Below, piece after piece: positions 35,416 through 48,236 of a stretch of DNA of 64,000 bases. Position numbers and translations under genes: made by a program. Origin of the DNA: Camillea tinctor. Lineage: Eukaryota; Ascomycota; Sordariomycetes; Xylariales; Xylariaceae. The stretch covers positions 62,001 to 126,000 of the forward strand of contig MU394094.1 in the NCBI GenBank assembly GCA_022578605.1, written 5' to 3'. How positions within the stretch are numbered: position 1 is the first letter of the stretch; every line of letters begins with the position of its first letter. The notes below the pieces were generated by a model that was given only the letters and a program-made list of their open reading frames with translations, had not been told where the DNA came from and did no database searches.

Positions 35416-38085
35416 TTAAGCACCGCCGCCATTAGTAAACTTCCGTGGAAGCCTGTTCTCCTCTTCTCCGTACGTGAACCCAGCCTCCTCCCGCGCCATA
35501 TCATTAATCCAGCGTCCATTACCCTCTACCTTAGCGCCAGCCTTCTCGCTCAGCTTATCCGCAAGATAGTACCAGCACAGTGCGTTTCCGACCGTGCCCA
35601 CTTCGTCGCTGACTCCTGTGCGTGCCGCGCTGCTCATCTGGTCCCAGAGATCTTGGTCGGTGAACAGTTGCAGCAGATGTTTGGCGACTGCGTGGTGGTC
35701 ACCGGGCTCGACAAGAAACGCGTTTTCACCTTCTTTCACTTGTACAGGTATGCCACCAGCACGAGTGGCAATGACGGGCCGACCCGCGTGCAGAGCCTCT
35801 GAGACTTTGACTTCAAATCCTTCCCGGGTGGATAGTTGGAGGACGACGTGCGCATTGGCGATGAGAGTATTGAGGAGCTGGTCGTTGGCTTGTAAGCGCA
35901 TAACACTAATATCGCCTAGAAGCTCTGGATAATCTCTCTCGATTTGATCCATTGATTCATCGTAGATAATTGTGCCGTCTGGGTCGTCAACTGAGGTGTT
36001 TCCCGCTCTATCAAATATTCGTTAGTATAGATGATCGCCGAGAAAGGGGTGATTTCCGCTATCTTACACTACTAATTGGGGGATCTCGTCAAGCCCCGCC
36101 TCATCCGCGAGCTTGCGGAACTCAGCATATGCATCGATCACTGTAGGGATCCCTTTTGCAGGATCGAAGCGAGCGATCTGGACGATGTATTTGCCTGGGA
36201 ATGGTTTAGTTGACTGTTAAAATCAATAGTATGACAACTTACAACTAGGATATCGCAATTGGGTCCTGTGGTATCATTAGCATTTCCCATTACTTCCCGT
36301 ACCTCTCCACATCGCAACAGTTTGTTAACTTACATTTGCTGAGCACGACATTCTGTGTTATAGTTGGCACCATAATATCCGGTATCCCATTCATTCAAGG
36401 GTTTGTTCAGCCCATCGAGCCTTTGAATCTTAGTAGAAAGCTAATAAGTGTGAACTTATATAAAACTTACCAGTCAGTAGTTGCTGGCATATATGAAACC
36501 TTTTCTCGTGGGACGTTGTGAGGAACAAACACTGGGATCGGGTGGCTGATAAAGGCATCCGCCAGGCGAATGTTGTTCCATAGGAAGCCCCAGGCTTCAT
36601 TCTGTGGTGAGCCATCTTGAGCGACCAGGTCACTCCGGATCTGAATGTGCGAGCGGTAAATCACTGGCCGGTTCGGCGTGATCTCTTTTATCAGAGGGAT
36701 CAGACCCGGAACTTGAGGATCGTCAATCTGTAATACTCGTAAGTGATCATATTCATTTTTTAAAGGAGTTGGGGGAGGGAGGGATCCATAGTTTTCCGAA
36801 TTGTTAATAGATTAACGGTAAAAAATCATGGGAATTTTTCAACCTACCACAATGACATCTGCGCCTCCCTCCTCTGGAGGTCGAAGGGGCCCGCCCTCCG
36901 AGAGCCAGTACCGATTGGCGTTGTCAGTGATCCAATCGGTAATTGTTTTCCTTTCATCAGGAGAGATGCGCTGATCAGGTCTACTAACTCCTTGTAGAAC
37001 ATTATGCATGTTCTTCGTACTTCTGAAGACGCCCGGACGTGGCTTCGGCACTATTCCAGTTATATTAGCGCACGACACGCCCTGAAAAGACGATATGGTG
37101 ATACGAATTGACGATCAATTTCACAGTGGAAGGTCGCGGGAAAAGGGGGTAAGATACAGGTACGGGTTACTGCTTACCATACCAATTCAAGTCAACCCCG
37201 ACAAGACGTGAAAACCGGACCAGAGCATGTCGCATCAAGGCAACACCGCCACCCTGGGGCGTCGCACTGAAAAACGCGATCTTGGTTTTCCTCTCCTTGA
37301 GACGGTTGGCATAGTACATCATAGTATCCCAAGTAGCGCTGCTGCAGGTTGTCTGATTGTCTGCGATTGTGTTCATATGTGCTCTGAATCCTGCATCGGT
37401 CATGACCGCCCCTCGGAATCCTACTTGAAGATGAGGGACCAGGGACGGGCCAAAGTAACTGGAACACAAAACTGTTACTGGTGCGTTTCCAAGGAATGCA
37501 AGGTGTGCGATGATGGTACACTTACGTGATGCACTTTCGTGCCATTGAATCAGCCTGCTCGTCGACCCGTTTGGAGTCCCAGAACGACTCCTCGGATCTG
37601 TTCACGGGGATGACGATGGGAACAACGTCAATATCTAGCCAGAGACGAGAGCAGAGCCCAGGACTCATTTTTTCGACATGTGCGGGCAGCCCAGCACCGA
37701 CGATCTTGGAAAAGTTCTCGTGCTCATATTTCTGGATTTCCGCGATCACATAGTCGGCCACGACATCTTTGCCTTCCTCAGGACGTAGGTGGTCAAGAGT
37801 GAAATCAAGTAAATAAGTTTGATCATGAGCCGCAATGGACACTGTGACAGTACCATCATCGCCGTGGACTGCGGAGATACCCATGAAAATCGGCTGTGCG
37901 GAATTGAGCAGTCAGCATCTTAAAAAAGAGATCTGTGGGCTTCCACAGCGGGGAAGGAGGTGATCATTACATACCGTGAGTGCGGATGCAAAGTGACCGA
38001 GCTTCGCGGCCGTCATGCTAAGACGGCGCTGCCGGTGAGAGGAACTGGCGGAGAACCTCCTTCTGTGGTTAGGAGACGACACCAT
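35416..38085 (-). CDS. ccg-9: Trehalose synthase / GT4 glycosyltransferase (clock-controlled gene-9 type)
   Basis: Similar to Neurospora CCG-9 and Pleurotus/Grifola-type trehalose synthases, which join or phosphorolyse trehalose from glucose units. Nine exons: 38085-37975, 37893-37526, 37458-37178, 37050-36848, 36727-36471, 36420-36334, 36265-36243, 36194-36068, 36007-35416, giving 682 residues. Exon 7 is only 23 nt. Motifs: VPKPRPGVFR, VIYRSHIQIRSDL, HPIPVFVPHNVP, KYIVQIARFDPAKGIPTVID (GT-B nucleotide-sugar side), and the family GT4 C-terminal signature LSTREGFEVKVSEALHAGRP with the E-x7-E pair. The N-terminus (SSPNHRRRFSASSSHRQRRLS) is basic and serine-rich. All exon phases join without a stop. 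Trehalose metabolism and stress or circadian roles are inferred from the family. Confidence 0.9.
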
Positions 38086-38255
38086 GGTTGTTGATGACGG
38101 TGTGTAAATGGGATCCGTGAGGTTTTAGGATTTGGTTGTTATCTAGAGGTGAATGCTAAATAGCAAGTTCGTAGCTGGTTGTTATAAGTTCTGATATATT
38201 CTTTGGACTTCAACAATGGTCTGTAAACCCCCTTCAATGTGTGAGGGAACACTCT

Positions 38256-38288
38256 ATTATATATATATACCTTATATATATATATAAT
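38256..38288. repeat. AT inverted repeat (hairpin) upstream of ccg-9-like gene
   Basis: Two perfect 14-nt arms of alternating A/T (38256-38269 and 38275-38288) with a 5-nt spacer, about 170 bp upstream of the trehalose synthase start codon. Could be cruciform-forming or just a TA microsatellite split by a CC insertion. Confidence 0.8.
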
Positions 38289-40451
38289 GCCAATACCTTC
38301 GCCTTAGCTATAGGTATCATGAAGCTGTTGTTAGATAGTCAGACGACTACTGACTGACTTCCCGTATTGATTCGGCTGCCAGGACTGCCCGTGTCGCTTG
38401 TCGCTTGGGTCCCAAAGTCAGATTCCAAGCCGGCGTCACCATGACGCAAGATAATCGTGCAATTGAACATACGATTTCGGGAGGCACGTATCGAATCATC
38501 ATACATACATAATTAGAGTATATGCCTACATTCACTCACTACCAGCCTGGGACTTTGGTGCATCCATCGCACATCGACTATGCCCAGCAGACCCCCACGC
38601 GGGCGACGGCTGGGCGGTTGGCCACCGTACCGCAATTGAAGTCAGGGGTGAACATGAGCACTGCATTGGCCACGTCGGTAGGTAATTCTCATGATTACCT
38701 ACTTACACTTGGTTGCATAGTGTGTATACATAAACCCTTTAATACTTTATAGGTTAACTTATACATGCTTCTTCTTAAGCACAATTCTTATCAAGGGGAC
38801 TTGGCTAGGTTAGGGGGGATAGGTTGGTAAGTACTTATGTGGGTAATGAATAATCAGAGCGGACAGTTGACATATTACCTCTCCAATATCTTGTGTAGAT
38901 GTACATAAATATTCACTTGAAGCCAATGTTCCAATGAGGCGAAAAGAGTTCTGATTCATAAGTGCCCAACCGGCCTAATATCAATACGGCGGATGCCTAT
39001 TCATAGTATCCTTACCAAGCGAACATCCCAGCTACCCATTCGTGGATATATGCAAAAGTTGGTCATGCCATGGAAAAGAAAAAACAAGCACTGCCGCCTG
39101 TACAACCTCGTAACTCTAGGGTAGGTGAGTAGGGTAGAACAAGAATAGGATTAAGGGGCAATTTGGAATAGCGGTCGATAGGTCTTTCGTGTCTCAGATA
39201 CCAACCAAAACCCAGCCCAGTCATCCGGTATTGGCCTAAACCTAGGTATTACTAGAAAGTTCTTGATTTGCGATATATGTAGGTAGTGCCTATATGTAGG
39301 TATGTAACATGTCAGATTATGTGCATGAGCTTACCCCGGTTCTTCCGCTCCCCCTCCTTCTCCCACACCTCTATCTAATGTAGTGTAGGTTACCTATGGT
39401 TACCTACGTATTGCTTCTCTGCGGCTTTGGTCTTTTTAACAAGTATAATGTAGATTATATGATAGTACCTTTGGTCCCATCGCCCGTTGTTCGCTCGTAA
39501 TCTGCTCATGACCTGACGACGGGCAAGAGTCCCGTGAGTTGGGTATAGACAGCCACAGAAGCGGTGTGTGGTTTTTGAACCTTGGACAGGGCTGACGAGT
39601 TTATGCGTACTGGAACAATACCTATCGAATCATCACCTTCACGTTTTGTTGCTGACCGTATTTTAGAGTGTCAGTAACTCTCCCATGGGCTGATCAGAAC
39701 TGATATGGTGGTTTTGACCGAGAGAGCCTCGCGCCCTCAGCCCCCTTAGCCCTTTCACCATGGATGATTCTCGCGCATGCGCGACATTTGCCTTCAACTA
39801 AACTACCTAGTGTAGATCTCGTAGCATGGTAATGATCTCTACATCTACATTAACAATCCATGCACGTAGGGCATTTCTAGCCAATCGCGTAAGCTGCCGT
39901 GACCAACGTGGTGGAGTGGTAATTGCCAAGTTTCTGCCAACCTTTTTTCTTCTCCAGACACGGACCCTGACCCTGACCCGACCCGGCGTTGTCTACCCAT
40001 CCTCTGCGCCTGCACATAGGTTACGTTGCAACCTTACGGTAAGCACATAGCTGTATTGTACATACATACTGAGCATAGGAAGATAGCTCTAGGGCAGGAC
40101 AGGTGAAGAAAACGAGGGTTCTTCAATACCACGATGAATGTAGTAGAAACTATCCAGCACAGTGATCTAACCATGACGCCTACAGCTCAAGCTCTACGTA
40201 TAGCTCCCAGCTTTGTATATACAGCATCCATCATCCCTTAATCTAGAGTGAGGCCATAAAGTCCCTTAATTCCCTGGCTTGATTAGGTGGTTCTCATCAT
40301 CTCTAACCTACCTCCACACTACACTACGTATGTCTCCCGCGCCCAGATTAGAGGGATATTTTGTCAATGATCACAAAGAGGGTCCTCAAGTAGAGTACTG
40401 TCAAAGCGAGCCTCTAGGAGGAATTCCTGGGGTAAGGTATGGCTGTCCACT

Positions 40452-40468
40452 CCCCCCCCCCCCCCCCC
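40452..40468. repeat. 17-nt oligo-C run
   Basis: An uninterrupted run of C in intergenic DNA, a slippage-prone homopolymer with no apparent function. Confidence 0.85.
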
Positions 40469-41348
40469 TTGGCGTTAGTTTCCGACGCTGACGCTGCCGC
40501 TACGGCGCTGGACTTATCTAAAGTTCGCTAGGTAGGTTACCTAGGTAGCGACGTCCTTTCTGAATAGTACATTCCCAGGAGGGAAGAAAAGGGCTCGGTT
40601 CGCTTAATGAAGTCCTGAGTTAAACGCCACAAGTGAGTTAGTGTAGTGAAATTAAGTGAAGTGATGTGAGGTGTAGTATGATGCGGTGGGGTGTATAGAC
40701 AGAGCTATGGAAGGGGAGGACATACCTTTTGAAATAAGGCCCGGAAATGCGTTGAGCTCTGTATGTATGCATAGCTTAAGCTATAGTGTATATTGCATGT
40801 GTACGTAAGTCTTGGGCTAAAACACACGAACGACTTGTTCGCCCGCCGTTTTTGTGACTATAGCTTCATGCTAATCTAGTGTACACACGGACGCGTATTA
40901 ATTTCATTTTATTTTAGTTGCTCACTAAGCGGGTATCAAGAACTAGTTTTTCCTTCTGTTTCCCTCCTGCTTTACCTTCTTTGTAAAGACCAACCGACCA
41001 ACTAACTTTGTATCTAACCTCATTCAAGGTAGGAAGAATGTGGCCGTATCCTCACCAGATCATATCCCAACTCCTTTACATAGTCGCTTTCCGTGTGCCT
41101 AAGGGCTTACTCGACACTGGTAAAGGGCTAATCCGATATTTCCTCCCTGTACCGCATTACTTAAGTCTCCGCAGAACAGTTACCTACTTGAGATATGCTC
41201 CGGGGGAAAATAACGCTCAGATCATCATTTAGCTCTTACAGAACAACCCCCATCGCGTTCTTGGGACTGAGGCAATATCTGGGGACAGGAAAAGATGTTT
41301 TGTTGTAATAGTATGGTTCTCGATTTGAAAGAATACCTTCTCGCATTT

Positions 41349-42993
41349 TTATCCCGGCCGTATCCCATTCCCCGGTTCCATAATCGGTAGTATCGGTCCG
41401 GAATCATCGCTGTAGTCCGGATTAGGCTCGTAATACTGGTCATAGGAATCCCTTGAGGGACTAAGATCTTGCATCCGCACACCTATCGGCGTGTTGAATA
41501 TCTGGTCATCGTCCCACCCCTGTCGATGCGTATTTATTCCATGCTCTGGGCTGAAAACACTCCGCAACATAGGCGGTCCTGCTCGCGTAGGGAGCGGCTT
41601 CGTCACATAATCATCCTCGAACTGAACATCGTGTCTTGGGCTCCGCAGTTCCTCCCGAGGCTCTGATAATCTTCTCGATGTTCTTTCCCGGTTGTTGGGC
41701 TGTCGAGCTGGTACTAATGAACCACGTGGTCTTGGTGTTCTCCGCCATCTCCTAGGGATAAATATCTCGGCGAGCTTCTTTCGGTGGCCCGCAGTGGTGC
41801 CAAATATAACGAAAACGAATATTCCAGGTGTGTTTCCGGGAAGGAATAAGAATAACGTCGAGTTCGCTCGAGAGACACTAAGATCTGCATCAACGCGTCC
41901 GGCATCTCTTAGATTGTTTTTCGCAGCTGTGATTTGGAAAAGCGTGTTCGTAACATCGAAAGTCCTAAAAAAAACCCGTAAGTAATGAGATCTAGGTGAG
42001 GTATTGCTAAAGGGCGAAAACCTACGCTAGTAGAATGAAGGCACATGTAAAGCGAACCAGCAGCCATCTATCATATATCCCACGCTGCCTCATCGACTTC
42101 TGTTCCGACCCGAGATTGCTAGAAATCCTTGTCGATATGGAAGAGTTCACTGCCGTTCCACCCGTACTAGACCTATTGGGTGGTGTCCACTGAGAGAACT
42201 TCTTTTTCGAGTTCACATATCTCGCCAATATCGCAATCATTGTAATACTCCCAGTAGTCAAGCTCAAAAGTACTGGATCGGGTGTTAGACAGCAGGTATG
42301 CTAGTGAATCCAATAAAACTTACGAGGAAGGTCGGCCAGCACTAGGAATACGACGAAGTCTTTCTGGATTGGTGGTGCTTGTAATAGTGAGATGGTAATG
42401 AGGGGGAGTATCATGGCTACAAATGGCCCTGATTTATTGATCGTCCGAAGCCTCCGCCTCCATTTGATCTTCCCGTCCAGCCCATACACAGACTGCGCAA
42501 GCTCCCATGCCCAAAACATGACGCACATCGCCTCCACATTGTACGTATAATATTCTGCACGTTATCTCTTAGTGAAAGGTTCTGTATCAGTTACAGCAGG
42601 AGGGTGATGTCTTACGGATATAGTATAAAACCAGGTCCATGCCGAACGATCCGTTAGCAACAGCAAGTTCAGGTTCATCAAATAGTCTTGACTTCCGCTC
42701 GAATTGCTCCATCATGATGTCCTTCCAGAAGGTGATGTCGTGGATCTGTTGGATGATCGAGGCGGAAGTAGCTAGAACAGACCAGTACGATATAATGGCA
42801 ACATCTTCAATGCCCGTGTTAATAAGGGGAACCAAACGTGATTTTTGAGAGTCAGCTTACAGCTCAGTTTCTCGTGATGGACCCAGGTAAGGTATATCAT
42901 CAGGCCGCTGCATATCAAACTTACTATCGAGTAAATCAACACGAACGCCGCTACGCCCTCAGCGCCCTCGGGCAGCTGGTTGATGCCAGGCAT
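41349..42993 (-). CDS. Uncharacterised multi-pass (about seven-TM) fungal membrane protein
   Basis: Five exons on the minus strand (42993-42861, 42804-42616, 42554-42324, 42272-42026, 41964-41349) give 471 residues with clean GT-AG introns of 51-61 bp. Hydrophobic segments in order: AAFVLIYSIVSLICSGLMIY; VAIISYWSVLATSASII; MDLVLYYIQYYTYNVEAM with VMFWAWELAQSVYGL; SGPFVAMILPLITISLLQA; FVVFLVLADLPLLLLSLTTG; LLVRFTCAFILLATF; GIFVFVIFGTTAG. A cytosolic-looking tail of about 150 residues follows, rich in Arg, Pro, Asp and Tyr, with no signal peptide. The seven-segment plan with a long C-terminal tail resembles GPCR-like fungal membrane proteins, but I see no diagnostic Pth11, pheromone-receptor or opsin motif. 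Function unknown; topology is read by eye. Confidence 0.75.
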
Positions 42994-45900
42994 CGGAACC
43001 TACAGGGAGCGGACCCAATGGAAAGTAGCAAGAGTAATCGAGGAGAAACAATGGGAAGTCCAGAATTAAGAGCGGGTGTCTATAGAAACGCCGAGCGGCC
43101 ACTTTATATTGGAACGACATATTTCGAACATCTATATCCTAGTCCACCTATTTCTTACATGTGATGGTTCTTATTCATGCTGACTAGGTGCACCCCCGGA
43201 AACTTCGATCTAGCCCTCTTAGGGACTTTCGAAACTACATTTTCGTCCCCGAACTAACATGTTCCAGAAGGAGAACTAGCGTGAAGCGGCGCTGAAAAGG
43301 TATATGCTAGAACAGGTTTGACGTAGATATTTGGAAGGAGTTGTATTAGATTGACCAAAGCAGGTTGCTGTGCCTAGTGATTAGGTAGTGACTTCGGACA
43401 AGATGCATCGGCAAGCTTGCCGAAACGGTGTTGGCATGCAACTCGATGCCACCCCGTCTACTCTCTTAAGACTATCACATCTATACTCATGAACGAACTC
43501 CGCCATGTCGGGGATAGATCCTGGTTTCCTCCTCATCCGAGGAGCAGCGCCAGGAACGGTGACGACTCTTCTATACGAGTACCAGACGAAAAGAGCCCGG
43601 TGACATGACAAAGCTGAGGACATGCAACATCGAGTCACGTTTCAGAGACTCTCGGGAGAGGCGGTACTACGATTGAGAGAAGGGCACCACCATCGCTAAT
43701 GCACATCAACCAGTGTAAGGGGTTTGTGGGGGAAGCGGGATGAAACTATAGGTAAAAGTCTTCGAGATGTAGCTGATGGGGGTCTTGGCAGTAGTCACTC
43801 TACAAGTATCTAATAAGTTGCGGACGCGTCATACTGGTAGGAGATTGACGATTGTTACACATGGGCTACATGTCCTTCACATGAATACATGAACACCAGT
43901 CCAAGCTATAATAGTTGCACACAGACGAAGGGTATATAAAATTGATGGGAACGGGGTTTTACTAGTGTGTAGTTCATTCTTAGAATTTTGGTGTATTATG
44001 ACAAGGACTGACTAGGAGGGTTCCTATACTATACCGACCAGTCAAGTCTAGGTTAGCAGAAATATAGACCCATCGATTATCAGAAGCTTACCTTTGCTTG
44101 TCGTTCTCGGCATTGCGGAGCTATATTCGGCTAGGGGCCTAGGGCTTACCAAAAACCACGAGCAAGGACGGAGGAATCGGTTTCCGCCGACATACATCCG
44201 TGGCATGGCAGTGGATCTATGGGGTACATACTACACACGTACAATGCCTCTTACTCCAAGCTATCTTGTCGTTCACTGAATGGACATCTCGGTCCTCACT
44301 CGGCGCGTGTTGTGATCACGGGGACCGGTATTTCTACGGATTCACGCTCGATGACGTGCCTGTGTTAAGTTATAAGATATCCGACTCGGTGTTTTTTCTC
44401 CATCGCATTGGAAGAGGACGAGGTGCGGGTGCGGGGAAAGTGAAATAAAAGAAAGCCGTAGACAAGAAAGAGAGCTATGAGCTAGTAGAAAGAAGGTAGA
44501 GAAAGGGGACGGACGGACAGAAGAGTGTAGAGTAGACCCTCAAGGCTGATCGCCCCCTGGTTAGTGAAAGGGCTCCACTTCCCCGGCCGAAATGTTGGAA
44601 TGAAGCAAGGATTCTCTAACCAGGAATTGTAAGCTCAAGATCAGCTCGTTTGAGATCTTCCGTCTTTCTAAACCACGCTAGCTCGAGTGGGGAGGAGTTT
44701 TGGAGGTTATAAATTTTAGGGGGTCAAGCACTTTACATATGAAGTGTAGTTGTAGTCAGGGGAGGATGTGTCAAAGGGTTAATTAGCTAGGTTAGTATAT
44801 TCCGTACTTACATACAACTCCGAGTTTCTTGTAGTAAGCAACGGTAGAATTTGCTTTAGGTTACCCAGGTCTTAACTTGAACTCGGTTATGTATACTATG
44901 CCTAATCGTCCCGGTTTACGGGCTCTCTAAGATTTAGTGCTATGTATACTTGTAAGCGAAGAACTCCATGCATCTATGTGCGCCGACTATCGTTCCATTG
45001 CGTTAGTTATGTCACGGGTTACATACCGACCTGTAGATGGTCAGAAGGCAGGTAAATAAAGTAGAAAACGACTTAATTCTGGGTTCGCTCGCTTAGAAAT
45101 CTATATCCTCCCGTAGTGCTAGGCTCACCTACCTAGAGGTTATCCAGAAGTCATAGTCTATGGATACAGAGAGGGGCAGACATATTGCGTTAACAGCTCA
45201 GCTTGGTTGCCTCGTGTCAAACCATAGTCGACGCGTCGATGATCTACACTATATGTCGTGATGCTATGTTGTATTGTACTTAGGTAGATAGGCGAGAGGA
45301 TCCTCCCCAGGCACGCACGTCCCCGAGTTATTGTTAGACTGCCAGACTACCTAGATCAGGCGTTGACTGGATCCACCACATCCGGCCTGTCCCGCCAGGT
45401 AATGTTTTCTCTCTCGGGATATAGGTACTTGCGCGTGTTCTGGTTTGAATAACTCAAAGGTTAGTATAGTATTCTTGTTTTCTCTTCATTCTATAGCCAT
45501 CATTTAAAACTCCAAAGTAACATCCAAAGTAGCAACAACGAGACCAGCTTCGGCAACAATATGTTTCTTAGGATCCTATTCCGAGGAGAAGCACTGGGTG
45601 ATAAGTAGGCGATCGGAGATGCTGTCGCATTAAGTCATGTGCCGAACAATACACACATCAAAAAGGGCTAGGCGGCACAAAACTTGGCATGAGGAAGAGC
45701 ACTCACATACCTAGAAAGAAAAGGCAACCTGTCGATGTCTATTATGCTCACCTGTGATAGGTACTTAATCTAGTTAGGCAGTACATATATATTCGAAACT
45801 ACAGAGTAGCTAGAATCAGCGCTCGTTTCACATTGTATTGTACATAACCTATATGCATGTGCGTTGACTTGCAGCCGTCATCCACCCTGATGAGACGAGA

Positions 45901-46967
45901 CGAGACAAGTCCAGCAACACCAGACTAGAAGCAGGCCGGATATGGCAACACTAGCTGCCTCACCTTGTCTCAATCGGTACATGACTAGCACAACTTCAAT
46001 ACTATCCTCTACTTTCGCCTTTTCTGACTTAGACAAACGAACGCAAGGAGGTGCACACCCAGTACCTTGGATTCTGACCTACCCGCCCTAAATGCCGTAT
46101 TACTGTTGCATCGTCAGATCTTATTGAATGGGATCGAGGCCGCCGATAAATTGTTTCGGGCTTAGACCCTTGCGCATATGCGTATCCTTAAGGGGTTCTA
46201 GACTGCGTTCTTGTACTGCACATAGTTCTTCGTGACAAATACAATACCAAAATTGTAGTATCCATGTACGTACGTAGAATATATCGACAGGCTACCTTTT
46301 GCATCATCGGGATGTGGAGCCGGCGCGGTTCTACTCTATAGCCCTACGCGTCGTTTATGCAAGAATCAGGAACTTAGTTTCTCTACGATGAAAGACTCCG
46401 TAAGCGAGGATACTATATATACCCTATGTGCATTCAAGGTGGACATTCGGCTGCATCGGAATAGGGCCACGGACAGAAGGTGACGCGGTTCTCTATTGGT
46501 AAACTCTTATAAATGGTCTTTTTCAAAGAGCATACTATCCTAGATGAAAATTTCGCAAGCAAGGCAACATCACCATGTACAGATACATGATATGATTGTG
46601 TAAAGCATTTGAGTCGTCTAGTTACACCGACAGGAAGTTGATCTTTCGTCACGCCACTCATTCTTATACAGTAGAGCACAGAGGCCTTCTAGCCAGTTGC
46701 TGAGGAAAACCATGACACCAACCAAAAGATCCGAGGATTTATATGATATCTGTGTTTTTAGCAGTGTATGATGGATAGAGGGAAAGGGGGTATAGAGGGC
46801 AACTGGAACACACATGATTGTCATATATTTCCAAATATGTAAGCTGACAGAGCTGATCTTCCAAGAACAATGGTTGTTTTACAGCAAACGCTATCAATAT
46901 CCGACGGACTTATTGTCGTATTAGAACCACCCTCATCGATACCATCTTTTTTGCCTTATCTCACTCT
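42994..46967. other. Gene-empty block
   Basis: About 4 kb between the start of the seven-TM gene and the stop of the DUF3429 gene. The left end holds the promoter of the former. Short open frames near 43381-43640 and 44094-44448 have no recognisable motif and no splice-compatible partners. TAGG/CCTA words recur. Nothing else seen. Confidence 0.6.
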
Positions 46968-48236
46968 TTACTCTTCGCTTTCCTTCTTATCTTCTGTCCT
47001 TTCTTCACCCTTACCCCCTGCTTTAGGCTTGTTATCCGCCTCCTTACTCTTTTTGTCTCCTTTCTCCTTTTTCGTTTCTTCTTCCTTCTTTTTCTTCTCT
47101 GCTTCCTCTTTCTCCTTCTTTACCCTGGCCTTCTCCTCTTGCTCGAGCCTCTTCCACTTATCGGTATATTCTTGCTCGCCGAGACTATGGTCGTGGAACT
47201 TCTCGCTTAAACCGGAGAGTCTCGGTTTGGCCTCGCCAACCTTGGCTCGTCCAATCAAACTGATGACAATAGCGATGCCCACAACCGCTGTAAGCACAAA
47301 CCGATAAGTGCTATACCAGGACGGCGTCCAGCCCCTAGTGGTAGCCCGAGAATCAGCAAAATACAGCGCAACAAAAGCGGCGAATTGTGATGTCAGCGCA
47401 AACTCTATGGGCATTAAAAGAGTTGGCCATGCAAAAGCGGGAGCAATGACACCCATCCCGTATCGGAAACGGGTGCGTGCTGGGTTTGGTGCTTTTTCGG
47501 CATACTCGAGCCCCCAGTGAATAGCACCTAGGAAGCTGATAATTATGGCACCATAGCCTAATTGTAAGGGTTCAATGGTATCTAGAAGCTGGCGCGCCGT
47601 GTCATGACTTATGAGAAAATGGTTGACAGCATTGGAAGTGCTCGGCCATTCGGTATTCAGGTCCCATGAGAGGTAGACCGTAGATATGGAGGTAGCGAGG
47701 TACGGTAAGGTGCCAGCAAGACCGAGATAGTAGGATTCTTTCGGGACACTCGATAGAGCGAAAGTGTCTTTAACGGCCTCCTGTGAGAAATAGAAATAGT
47801 GACTGGTCAGTGGCATATTCTCATCGCGATGAGACGGCAAGGTTCTCTAAATGGTAATACATACCAGATCTGATTTGACTCCTTCCGATATAGGTTTCTC
47901 CGGGAGCGACCCATCGGATTCGAAGACACGGCGAACGGTGGACTGAGTGGTGACAGTCTCTGGGTGGACTTTGAGCTTGCGCTGGGCAACTTTCTTATCT
48001 TCTTCAGGGTCAATTCCAAGCTGCAAACCACTTGGTGACTTGGTTACGTATCGAGCCCTTTGTATTAAGGGAGACACCGGCGAGAGAGCTGATCTCTGGT
48101 CTAGGAGGTTGGTTACGGGGGGTACGGTTGCTGTTCGGATAGGTAGACGATATAGAGACGGGATATGGGGTATTTGCGAAGTACCAGTCAACACTCTCGA
48201 AGAGCTCGAAAGGATTTGTCGCGTACTGCACAACAT
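46968..48236 (-). CDS. DUF3429 (TMEM69-like) predicted mitochondrial membrane protein
   Basis: Two exons, 48236-47865 and 47780-46968 (84-bp intron), 394 residues. The first about 65 residues are rich in Arg, Ser and Leu and nearly free of acid (MLCSTRQILSSSSRVLTGTS), a likely mitochondrial presequence. The membrane core (about 140-310) contains PKESYYLGLAGTLPYLATS, GYGAIIISFLGAIHWGLEYA, GVIAPAFAWPTLLMP and a final helix FVLTAVVGIAIVISL. The IHWG-containing segment and the spacing fit the DUF3429 family, which includes animal TMEM69. The last about 70 residues are almost only Lys and Glu, a highly charged coiled tail. Molecular function is not established for the family. It is divergent from vps13 across about 1.75 kb. 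Confidence 0.8.

Larger units (their letters stand above)
38086..41348. other. Intergenic block
   Basis: About 3.3 kb. The left end is the trehalose synthase promoter, including the AT hairpin at 38256-38288. Many CCTA/TAGG words and a 17-nt C run (40452-40468) occur. No coding sequence with a recognisable motif on either strand. Confidence 0.6.

Noticed and set aside
44094..44448. Overlapping 61- and 82-codon plus-strand frames
   Set aside because: Two frames over the same bases with no motif in either; no evidence for coding.
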